Shown here piece after piece: positions 18,604-26,021 of a stretch of DNA of 64,000 bases (position 1 is the stretch's first letter; the number at the start of each line of letters is the position of its first letter). The translations under genes and the position numbers were made by a program. Under the pieces are notes generated by a model. That model was not told where the DNA came from and ran no database searches. It worked only from the letters and a program-made list of their open reading frames with translations. The DNA is from Thiothrix sp. GTDB lineage: Bacteria; Pseudomonadota; Gammaproteobacteria; Thiotrichales; Thiotrichaceae. The DNA lies in assembly GCF_028714775.1 (NCBI RefSeq), contig NZ_JAQTLS010000007.1, forward strand, positions 62,001-126,000, given 5' to 3'.

Positions 18604-19722
18604 ATGAATTTATTTGTTATCGGAGCTAGGTCATTTCCTGGAGTGCAGGGTGGAATTGAAAAACATTGTGAGGAGGTTTATCCATTACTCGCCAACAATA
18701 TAAATATTACCGTTTTGACAAGTAGACAACCAAAGTATAAAAAATGGAACAACATCAGATTCATTAAAATGCCCGCACTTAAAGGCATTAAATTTGAAAA
18801 AATAACCTATGCTATTTCCTCCTTAATTTATATATTTTTTTCGAGACCTGATGCAGTGCATATTCAAGGACTAAATTCAGCATTGATTATTCCACTAATA
18901 AGAATTTCTTCCATAAAAGTTATTTATACGCAGCACTCCATGGATTACCTTTATCCGAAATGGGGGCGAATAGCCAAAGCAGTTTTGCTCCTATCTGAAT
19001 ATTGTGGTTCAAAAGCCAATTTAATAACGGTTGTCTCACCATTGATTCAGAAAAGAATATTGATTAAATATAACAAAAATTCAATTATTTCATACAATGG
19101 CGTGAGCATGGCAGGCAATAAACGCGCTATAGCGAAAGAAAATCTATTTGATCATTTTCTCAAAAAGAAATTCTTACTCTTTGTTGGCAGGATAACTCCT
19201 GAAAAAGACCTATTAACACTAATAGATGCCTTCAAACATGTCAGTGCTATTGATGAGGATTTGCATCTAGTAATTGTTGGCAATATTAATGATGATAATG
19301 GGCCATATATTGAATTAATAAAAGTCTCCATCAAGAATTTACATGGAAAGGTTATCTTAAGTGGCGAAATTGACAATAGCTATTTACCTATCATTTACAG
19401 CAGCTCTAGACTTTTTATACTTCCGTCAAAATTTGAGGCTTTCGGCGTTGTTGTTCTCGAGGCAATTTATAATCAATGTCAAGTTTTGTTGAGCGATATC
19501 GATGCTTTACGGCAGTTTGATTTCTTACCCGATAAATGTTTCTTCAAGACGGGGACGGTTGACGATCTGGCTGAAAAAATTCTAAATTTAGTTAATCAGC
19601 CTTTATCAAGCGATAAATTGATTAATTTTAAACAAATTATAGAGAGTCGATATTCATGGAGTCAAACGGCATCTATCTATGATGGGATATATAAGGGTGA
19701 TCTACCTGTCAAGCCCCGATAG
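18604..19722 (+). CDS. Family 4 glycosyltransferase
   Basis: A 372-residue GT-B retaining glycosyltransferase. The N-terminal VIGARSFPGVQGGIEKHCEE is the acceptor-side glycine loop seen in rhamnosyl- and related transferases. The C-terminal domain has FVGRITPEKDLLTLIDAF and PSKFEAFGVVVLEA, the latter being the E-x7-E-type nucleotide-sugar site. It begins 4 bp after the membrane protein gene and is the last gene of the cluster; IS remnants begin within 50 bp of its stop codon. AT-rich like the two genes before it. Confidence 0.88.
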   Translation: MNLFVIGARSFPGVQGGIEKHCEEVYPLLANNINITVLTSRQPKYKKWNNIRFIKMPALKGIKFEKITYAISSLIYIFFSRPDAVHIQGLNSALIIPLIRISSIKVIYTQHSMDYLYPKWGRIAKAVLLLSEYCGSKANLITVVSPLIQKRILIKYNKNSIISYNGVSMAGNKRAIAKENLFDHFLKKKFLLFVGRITPEKDLLTLIDAFKHVSAIDEDLHLVIVGNINDDNGPYIELIKVSIKNLHGKVILSGEIDNSYLPIIYSSSRLFILPSKFEAFGVVVLEAIYNQCQVLLSDIDALRQFDFLPDKCFFKTGTVDDLAEKILNLVNQPLSSDKLINFKQIIESRYSWSQTASIYDGIYKGDLPVKPR

Positions 19723-19765
19723 ATCGCATACTTTCTTTTTAAACAAATCTGGTTTTTTTCCATGC

Positions 19766-19880
19766 CATTCCCCCCTATGTCAGGGTAGATGGCAAGGCAC
19801 ACCATGCGGCTGGCACGGTCGATGGCGACATACAAATACTGGTGTTCCTTTTCGTCGGGCATCTTTGGCAGGTATTTGAT
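19766..19880 (-). pseudogene. Fragment of an IS481-type DDE transposase
   Basis: On the minus strand a short in-frame stretch reads IKYLPKMPDEKEHQYLYVAI followed by DRASRM, the segment around the first catalytic Asp of IS481-like transposases. Both sides are cut. One edge (near 19770) coincides with the motif CCCCCTATGTCAGG; the other abuts an 88-bp sequence copied from the end of the neighbouring IS3-type element. Only about 35 codons remain, so it cannot be functional. Confidence 0.65.
19771..19784 (+). repeat. 14-bp direct repeat CCCCCTATGTCAGG, copy 1
   Basis: The same 14 bases recur at 19968-19981, exactly where the left edge of the IS3-type element begins. The two copies bracket the IS481 fragment plus the 88-bp inverted copy. 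They could be a terminal motif of an element or a duplicated target; I cannot tell which. Confidence 0.6.
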
Positions 19881-19968
19881 GCGGTGTTTTTCAAGGTAGT
19901 TGTCGCAAAAATCATGCTGCGTCCCTCAAGTTTTTCCGGTCTGGTTTGTCGGGGTTGAGGGTGACGGC
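19881..19968 (-). repeat. 88-bp inverted copy of an IS right end
   Basis: The reverse complement of this stretch equals 21559-21646 base for base by my reading. It includes the last codons of the IS3-type orfB, its stop and the terminal motif. It lies just outside the left end of the same element, in opposite orientation, so the element is preceded by an inverted piece of its own right end. Confidence 0.8.
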
Positions 19969-20021
19969 CCCCTATGTCAGGCTAGTTGTCGCCTTTTTTG
20001 ATTTTGACAATTGGGGACGGA

Positions 20022-20519
20022 ATGGACAAAAACATGCCGCGTTATGCTGCTGAACGCAAAGCCACTGTGCTGAACAAGCTATTGCCCCCGCACAACCGCC
20101 CAATACCAGAAATTGCCCAAGCCGAAGGCATCAGCGAAGCCACGTTGTACAATTGGCTGAAACAAGCCAGAGAGGAAGGACACGCCGTGCCGGGAAGTGG
20201 AAAAGCCAGCCCTGAAAGCTGGAGTGGTGAAGCCAAGTTTGCCGTCGTGCTGGAAACCGCCGGAATGAACGCCAGTGAAGTGGGCGAATATTGCCGCAGC
20301 AAGGGTTTATACCCTGAACAGGTAGCCCGCTGGAAACAAGCCTGTATTGCTGGTGCGGGTACTGGCGAGCAGACTGGAAGTGACTCCCTGAAGCACGCCC
20401 GCAAGCAAATCCGCCAACTGGAGAAAGACCTGCGGCGCAAGGAAAAAGCCTTGGCAGAAAGTGCTGCCTTGTTGATATTGCAAAAAAAGTTCAATGCGCT
20501 GTGGGAGGACGCGGAATGA
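20022..20519 (+). CDS. IS3-family transposase OrfA (element A)
   Basis: A 165-residue DNA-binding subunit. An HTH is visible in IPEIAQAEGISEATLYNWLK, and the C-terminus (QIRQLEKDLRRKEKALAESA) is a leucine-zipper-like coiled coil used for multimerisation. The ATG at 20022 has GGGGACGGA upstream. It ends in an ATGA overlap with orfB. By family knowledge it binds the element ends and acts with OrfB. Confidence 0.82.
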   Translation: MDKNMPRYAAERKATVLNKLLPPHNRPIPEIAQAEGISEATLYNWLKQAREEGHAVPGSGKASPESWSGEAKFAVVLETAGMNASEVGEYCRSKGLYPEQVARWKQACIAGAGTGEQTGSDSLKHARKQIRQLEKDLRRKEKALAESAALLILQKKFNALWEDAE

Positions 20520-21615
20520 TGACCACACCCCAACAGCGCGAAACCGTGGTCAATCTGGTGGATGAGGCCGTAGCTACTGGAGCAAGGCGCAGCCCCGCCT
20601 GCCAAGTGGTTGGGATCAATGTGCGCACCCTGCAACGTTGGCGTCCCCAAGGTGAAAATCAGGTGCGGGTTGACCAACGCCCACTTGCCAAACGTCCTGC
20701 CCCTCCCAACAAACTCAGTGAAACAGAACGTCAGGAACTGCTGGAGGTCTGCAACCAACCCGAATATGCTAGCCTGCCACCATCCCAAATCGTGCCGAAA
20801 CTGGCGGATGAAGGCCGCTATATTGCCAGCGAATCCACCTTCTACCGCACCTTGAAAGCCCACAGCCAACTGCACCACCGGGGTCATGCCAAAGCCCCGC
20901 AAGCCAAGCGTCAACCCGTCACCCACACCGCCACCGCCCCGAACCAAGTCTGGACATGGGATGTGACGTGGTTACCCAGCACCATCACCAGGCGTTTCTT
21001 TTACCTGTATCTGGTCGAAGACCTCTACAGCCGTTATGGCATCGTCTGGGAAGTCCACGAGCGCGAATCTGGCGAACTCGCCGCCGAACTGCTGGAACTG
21101 GCGAACTCGCCGCCGAACTGCTGGAAAAGGCAGTATGGCGTGAAAAGCTGCATGGCAAAGCCAAACCCGTCCTGCACAACGACAATGGCAGCATCATGAA
21201 AGCCCAGACTTTCCGCGCCAAGCTCGACGAATTGGGTTTGAACCAATCCTTCAGCCGCCCGCGCGTCAGTGACGACAACGCCTATGTAGAATCCTTCTTC
21301 CGCACCCTCAAATACGCACCCGCTTGGCCTGCCAAGGGCTTCGCCACACTCGAAGAAGCCCGCGACTGGGTACAACAGTTCATGCAGTGGTACAACCACG
21401 GACACCAGCACAGCAAAATCCGCTTTGTCACCCCAGCACAACGCCACCACGGGGAGGACAAGGCCATCCTTGCCAAGCGGGTGGAAGTCTATGCCGCTGC
21501 CAAAGCCAAACATCCTGAACGCTGGTCGGGCGATACCCGGAACTGGACCCCCATTGCTGCCGTCACCCTCAACCCCGACAAACCAGACCGGAAAAACTTG
21601 AGGGACGCAGCATGA
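20516..21615 (+). pseudogene. IS3-family transposase OrfB, frameshifted by a 29-bp tandem duplication
   Basis: An OrfB integrase of 356 residues would result if one 29-bp copy were removed. The frame from 20516 runs through WTWDVTWLPS (first catalytic Asp) to about 21097. There the segment starting CTGGCGAACTCGCC (21069) is repeated at 21098, shifting the frame; the shifted frame stops at 21199. The original frame resumes to 21615 with LHNDNGS (second Asp) and NAYVESFFRTLK (catalytic Glu). All catalytic residues survive, so the lesion is simple and recent. Confidence 0.85.
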
Positions 21616-21839
21616 TTTTTGCGACAACTACCTTGAAAAACACCGCAGGCGAAACCTCGGTGAAGCGCTGGAAAGAGCAATATCTGGCTGAAAAGGCAGG
21701 TACTGCACGCCCTGACAAACCGGCACTGACCGAGGAACATCGGGAAATTCAACAGTTAAAACAACGGATTAAACAATTGGAGACGGAGCGGGAAATCTTA
21801 AAAAAAGCCAGTGCCTTCTTTGCCAAGGAAATGTCATGA
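21612..21839 (+). pseudogene. IS3-family (IS51-like) OrfA remnant, 5'-truncated
   Basis: Only the C-terminal part of an OrfA survives: RWKEQYLAE and the coiled coil EIQQLKQRIKQLETEREI, with KKASAFFAKEMS at the end. The N-terminal HTH is missing, replaced by sequence of element A's end. The run AAAAAAAG at 21800-21807 is a classical minus-1 slippage site for making OrfAB in this family. It overlaps orfB by ATGA. Confidence 0.75.
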
Positions 21840-22696
21840 GCTACGGACTCATTGACACGCTAAAGAAGGCATACCCGGTTACTCAACTGTGCGACGTATT
21901 GGACGTGCATAAAAGCGGTTACTACTACTGGCAAGCTCACCGTGAACCGACGGCGGCGCGTATTCACCTGCAAGTACAGATCAAAGCCATCCATGCCGAG
22001 GTTGAGCAAACTTACGGTAGCCGCCGGATGTCGGATGCGCTGAAGGAAAAAGGGTTAGCCGTAGGACGTTATCAAGCCCAGCGTCTGATGCAAGAAGCCG
22101 GTGTGGTGGCGATCTACCCCAAGAAACGCCATCGCTACCCGGCAGGCGAGGTATCCCGTGTGGCAGACAACCACCTCAACCGTGAATTTGAAGCCAGCGC
22201 ACCCAACCAAAAGTGGGTGGGTGACATCACGTATTTGTGGACGGCGACCGGCTGGATGTATCTGGCAGTGGTGTTGGATTTATTCTCACGCAAAGTCGTG
22301 GGCTGGCATCTGTCTGGGTCACCCGACACCGCGTTGATACTCGCTGCACTGGATCAAGCGGTGATATTACGCCGGGTGGATGCCTCCACTGAGGTGCTAT
22401 TCCATTCCGATCAAGGTTGCCAGTATACCAGCCATGCTTACCAAGACCGGCTTACCGAACTTGGTATCAAAGCCAGCATGAGCCGACGCGGCAACTGCTG
22501 GGATAATGCCGTGATGGAACGGTTTTTCAGAAGCTTGAAAGTCGAAGCGATCAGCCGTGACCGTTATCAAACAGCGGACGAACTCACATGGGCGGTGAAA
22601 AAGTATATCCACTTTTACAACACTAAACGTATCCATTCCGCTGTCGGCGCAATGGCTCCTAACCAATATGAACAACGTTTTTTGAAACAGGCTTAA
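21836..22696 (+). CDS. IS3-family (IS51-like) transposase OrfB (element B)
   Basis: An intact 286-residue DDE integrase. Catalytic residues are visible in KWVGDITYLW (Asp), FHSDQGCQYTS (Asp) and GNCWDNAVMERFF (Glu). The N-terminal region (VLDVHKSGYYYW, RRMSDALKEKG) is the usual HTH_21 segment. Since orfA upstream has lost its DNA-binding end, the element is likely inactive alone. The right border is probably shortly after 22696, before about 22730. Confidence 0.88.
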   Translation: MSYGLIDTLKKAYPVTQLCDVLDVHKSGYYYWQAHREPTAARIHLQVQIKAIHAEVEQTYGSRRMSDALKEKGLAVGRYQAQRLMQEAGVVAIYPKKRHRYPAGEVSRVADNHLNREFEASAPNQKWVGDITYLWTATGWMYLAVVLDLFSRKVVGWHLSGSPDTALILAALDQAVILRRVDASTEVLFHSDQGCQYTSHAYQDRLTELGIKASMSRRGNCWDNAVMERFFRSLKVEAISRDRYQTADELTWAVKKYIHFYNTKRIHSAVGAMAPNQYEQRFLKQA

Positions 22697-23044
22697 AGCA
22701 TCGTCCTAATTTACTTGACCATTACATGCTGATAATGCTGGTGTGTAAGGCATCCTGTTGGTGGGCTGTTGTCTTCGTCATGTGTGTTTTTCCTCTGTGT
22801 TGCGGATGACGGTTTCTCTTCAAGGACAAGCATTGAACAGACCAAACTGCATTCGTATATCCGGCTTCTTTACGCGGGGCGCATTGCCCCTGAGCCATCA
22901 TGAAAACCGCGTAGCAAGTGCCTATCGCTCGATCGGGCTTGGTTTGCGCCACTCTCGTTACCGGCTTTTCCTGCTACTGGTTTAACCTGTCAAATCATGA
23001 ACGTACTATCGTCAACGCAAGGTCAGGGAGAGGAAAACGGGGTA
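22697..23044 (-). other. Non-coding end of IS110/IS1111-type element; possible bridge (seek) RNA region
   Basis: These 348 bases contain no credible gene. They lie directly downstream (minus strand) of an IS110-family recombinase gene. In the IS1111 subgroup a structured guide RNA (bridge RNA, seekRNA) is made from this side. I see at least one compact hairpin, GGGGC (22876-22880) with GCCCC (22886-22890). The first 30 bases probably belong to the right end of element B. RNA identity is inference from position only. Confidence 0.4.
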
Positions 23045-24076
23045 TCAGGCTGGGCAGTACCCCGCTTGGTAAGGTTTGCCGCTTTTCCAGCACGCCCACA
23101 CGATCCGCGCCAGTTTGTTGGCCAGCGCGACAGCGGTTTTGTTATGCCCGCTGCGCTGTTCCAGTTTCACTGCCCATTCCTGCAAGCGGGCAAGGGGTTT
23201 GCCGGATTTCGCCTGCCGTTTGGCAGCCACCAAAGCCGACCGCGCCCCGTGGATCAGCAAGGTGCGCAAGTAGGTGCTGCCTTGTTTGGTGATGCTACCG
23301 AGGAAACGGCGGTTGCCACTGCTGCTTTCGCGTGGGGTGATCCCCAGCCATGAGGCAAATTGCCGGGCGGACTGGAACTGTTCGGCTTTGCCGACCGCAG
23401 CGACCAGGGCAGTGCTGGTCAGCAACCCAATGCCGGGGATGGTTTGCAGGTTGGCAACCGTTTCATTCTGGCGGGTGGCGTGGATGATCTGCTGTTCCAG
23501 TTCTGCCATATGGGTTTCCAGCGTTTCCAGTTCCTGCATTAACGGACGCAGCATGTACAGCGAGAGCAAGGATAACTGTTCCACATGAAGGTTGGCTTCC
23601 CGCAAGGCTTCGCGGTCACTGGCAGGCAAAGGGATGCCCTGTTCGCGGAACACGCCGCGCAGGAAATTCATCCGTGCCACTTTGGTGCGTTTCCATTGTT
23701 CACGCAAACGGTGCATCTGTTGCAGTTCCTGCTGCTCCACGCTTTTGACCGCCACCGGCTTGATGCCTTCGCAACGGTATGCTTCCAGCAGGGCTTCGCA
23801 ATCGGTACGGTCGGTCTTGTTGCGGCGGCGGTAGGGGCGGACATATTGTGCGGGTAGCAACAGGACTTCATGTCCCCATTCACGGAATAACCTGCCCCAA
23901 TGGTGGGCACTGCCGCAAGCTTCCATCACCAGCAGCGCGGGGGCTTGTTCATGGATAAACTGACGGAAGGTGTCGCGGTCAAGCCGCCGCCGCTGGGTAA
24001 TGCGGTATTGTGGGGTAGCAATCGCCAACTCGAAAACAGAAGTGGCAAGGTCGATGGTGATAATGGTATTTTTCAT
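23045..24076 (-). CDS. IS110-family transposase (IS1111-like)
   Basis: A 343-residue DEDD recombinase. The N-terminal RuvC-like part shows TIDLATSVFELAI (first Asp), LVMEACGSAHHWGR (Glu) and NKTDRTDCEALLEA (Asp pair). The C-terminal Transposase_20 domain holds TIPGIGLLTSTALVAAVG and WLGITPRESSSGNRR plus the catalytic-Ser-type region GSTYLRTLLIHGARS. These enzymes are guided by an RNA encoded in the element's own ends. The gene looks intact. Confidence 0.93.
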   Translation of the reverse strand: MKNTIITIDLATSVFELAIATPQYRITQRRRLDRDTFRQFIHEQAPALLVMEACGSAHHWGRLFREWGHEVLLLPAQYVRPYRRRNKTDRTDCEALLEAYRCEGIKPVAVKSVEQQELQQMHRLREQWKRTKVARMNFLRGVFREQGIPLPASDREALREANLHVEQLSLLSLYMLRPLMQELETLETHMAELEQQIIHATRQNETVANLQTIPGIGLLTSTALVAAVGKAEQFQSARQFASWLGITPRESSSGNRRFLGSITKQGSTYLRTLLIHGARSALVAAKRQAKSGKPLARLQEWAVKLEQRSGHNKTAVALANKLARIVWACWKSGKPYQAGYCPA

Positions 24077-24149
24077 GCTTGGTCTCCATGGTTTTCAGCC
24101 GTTCAACACTGGCACCATGATGCCGCGCTGGGGCTGTGGAGACCATTCC
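24077..24149 (-). mobile_element. Upstream end of the IS110-type element with an inverted repeat
   Basis: Just upstream of the recombinase start, TGGTCTCCA and TGGAGACCA form an inverted pair about 50 bp apart, which may be a subterminal inverted repeat or an operator. The outer border is not defined; an IS5-type sequence follows. Confidence 0.4.
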
Positions 24150-24265
24150 ATCACTGGTGGAGGCAGAACGGGAAGCTGACGGACGCGAAAAAAACGACGC
24201 TGCTGATTGTGGATGCGCAAAGCGTGAAAAATACCGATACGGCAGGAGGGCACGTTGGGCAGACG
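24130..24265 (+). pseudogene. IS5-family transposase fragment
   Basis: A short stretch reads RQNGKLTDAKKTTLLIVDAQ and SVKNTDTA, matching the catalytic-Asp region of IS5-type transposases (IDSQSVK-like). Both flanks are missing, so only about 40 codons remain. It may be the target into which the IS110 element inserted. The remaining stretch to 24400 holds nothing I recognise. Confidence 0.6.
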
Positions 24266-24400
24266 ATTTCTTGGTAGCATGTCATCGGGCGATTATACGG
24301 TAGTTTTCAGGTCTGACCCACTACCCGTTTTTTAACAAAATACCGGTCAGCCAATGCGCACTGCTGCGATACGTCGATTTTTTAAAGGTTTCCTCAACAC

Positions 24401-25237
24401 ATGATAGATATCCACACCCACATCCTCCCCGCCCTTTGCGATGGCTCCCAAGACTTAGGAACCTCGCTAGAAATGGCGCGTATCGCCGTTGCCGATGGCA
24501 CAACCCATCTCGCTTGTACCCCGCACATCTACCCCCCACTCTACCAAAACCACAAAGCCGGGATTACTGCTACACGGGATGCCCTACAAACCGAACTGGA
24601 TAAGCAAAACATCCCCCTGCACCTGATCATCGGTGCGGACGTGCACATGATGCCCGAAGTCATGCAAGGACTAAAACGGGGTACGATCCCTACGCTCAAC
24701 GGTTCACGCTATTTCCTGCTAGAGCCGTCCCACCACGTGCCCGTGCTCGACTTCCTAGGTCAGATCGAGAACTTCCTGAATGCTGGGTATGTGCCTGTTA
24801 TCACCCACCCTGAACGCTTACATTGGTTTGGTGACAAATACGCAGAATTTATCGAAGCTGCCCGTATGGGCGCATGGCTGCAAATCACTGCCGGAGCAAT
24901 CACCGGAGTTTTTGGGCAGGTCGCCAAACAACATGCTGAACGTCTGTTACGCGAAGGTTATGTGCATATCATCGCCTCCGATGCGCACGGCATCCAACAA
25001 CGCCCACCAATACTATCAGCAGGCGTACAAGCGGCGGCAACCCTTTTAGGTGATAGCGAGGAAGCGATGCGCATGGTGACAGAGCGACCCCAAGCCATCC
25101 TCGATAATCTACCACCCGATAGTATCACGCCACCTGCGGCTTTACGGCAGATGGCTAATAACAACTTATCAGCAGAAGCTTTAACCCACATCAACAAACA
25201 GGGGAAAAAAAGCTGGCTGGGTCGCCTTTTTGGGTAA
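24401..25237 (+). CDS. CpsB/CapC-type tyrosine-protein phosphatase (PHP fold)
   Basis: A 278-residue Mn-dependent PHP-family phosphatase. Metal ligands are visible in MIDIHTHILPALCDGS, CTPHIYPP, ITHPER and IIASDAHGI. Such enzymes dephosphorylate the tyrosine kinase that controls polysaccharide export; that kinase is encoded 0.8 kb downstream at 26022. It is the first gene of the exopolysaccharide operon, about 120 bp after the IS debris. Typical family length is about 250, so it is complete. Confidence 0.88.
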   Translation: MIDIHTHILPALCDGSQDLGTSLEMARIAVADGTTHLACTPHIYPPLYQNHKAGITATRDALQTELDKQNIPLHLIIGADVHMMPEVMQGLKRGTIPTLNGSRYFLLEPSHHVPVLDFLGQIENFLNAGYVPVITHPERLHWFGDKYAEFIEAARMGAWLQITAGAITGVFGQVAKQHAERLLREGYVHIIASDAHGIQQRPPILSAGVQAAATLLGDSEEAMRMVTERPQAILDNLPPDSITPPAALRQMANNNLSAEALTHINKQGKKSWLGRLFG

Positions 25238-25283
25238 TCATCTCTCCCCGAGTATGCTACCCTCCCCTGCAAGAGCAACCTCA

Positions 25284-25991
25284 ATGGTCACAAACCCGAT
25301 GAACACCAATAGCCTATGCCTATTCGCCTTGTTATTTGCCCTATTCGCCAGTAGTGGGTGCAGCAATACCATAAGCACTAGTGATGGAAAAACAGTTGTT
25401 GGCCTACAGGGCTTAAATGCCACCAGTGGGGCGGAAGATTACCGTATCGGTGCATCTGATTTGATCGATATTAAAGTTTTTCAGGCTGACGAATTGTCGC
25501 GAGAAGTCCGCGTGGATGCACACGGCAACATTACCTTGCCGCTATTAGGTACAATTCCTGTTGCTGGATTAACCCAAAGCGGGGCAGAGCAAAAACTCGC
25601 GTCCATCATGCAACAGAACCTGCTGCAAAATCCGCAAGTCACCATCTTTATTAAGGAATACACCGCACAGCGCGTGACCGTAGAAGGTGAGGCAAAAAAA
25701 CCTGGTGTCTATCCCATTGCCGGACAAATGACCGTTTTGCAAGCCATTGCGATGGCAGAAGGCCCCAGTGATTTAGCAGCCACTGATCAAGTTGCCCTGT
25801 TCCGCCGCCAAGGCCAACAAAGCAAAGTATACATGATTGATTTGGATGCCATCCGCAAAGGGCAGGCTCAAGACCCTTACGTGCGCAATGACGACCGGAT
25901 TGTCATGCACCGTTCCGGTAGCCGTTTCTGGTTACGTGAAGCCGGAGCTTTATTGAGTCCTATGGCCTCAATGAAAACCCTTACGAACTAA
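25284..25991 (+). CDS. Wza-like polysaccharide export lipoprotein
   Basis: A 235-residue outer-membrane-side exporter. The N-terminus has a hydrophobic signal and the lipobox ASSGC, so the mature protein is lipid-anchored. The Poly_export domain begins with YRIGASDLIDIKVFQADELS, and an SLBB-type segment follows (VTVEGEAKKPGVYPIAGQMT). It is smaller than E. coli Wza (379) and lacks the C-terminal helix domain, as in many short OPX proteins. The ATG at 25284 is used; the next ATG at 25299 is also possible. It forms the export channel with the kinase encoded next. Confidence 0.87.
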   Translation: MVTNPMNTNSLCLFALLFALFASSGCSNTISTSDGKTVVGLQGLNATSGAEDYRIGASDLIDIKVFQADELSREVRVDAHGNITLPLLGTIPVAGLTQSGAEQKLASIMQQNLLQNPQVTIFIKEYTAQRVTVEGEAKKPGVYPIAGQMTVLQAIAMAEGPSDLAATDQVALFRRQGQQSKVYMIDLDAIRKGQAQDPYVRNDDRIVMHRSGSRFWLREAGALLSPMASMKTLTN

Positions 25992-26021
25992 ATATATTTT
26001 CTGAACGGAACCAATATTCGC

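Larger units (their letters stand above)
19983..21630 (+). mobile_element. IS3-family element A (inactive)
   Basis: About 1.65 kb with orfA and a broken orfB. The ends carry matching inverted motifs: TAGTTGTCGC at 19983-19992 and GCGACAACTA at 21621-21630. The exact outer borders are uncertain because the sequence shared with 19881-19968 runs 16 bp further, to 21646. OrfB is frameshifted by a 29-bp tandem duplication, so the element should be unable to transpose by itself. Confidence 0.7.

Noticed and set aside
20042-20947. A 301-codon minus-strand ORF across element A
   Set aside because: Antisense shadow of OrfA/OrfB; low-complexity composition and no domain.
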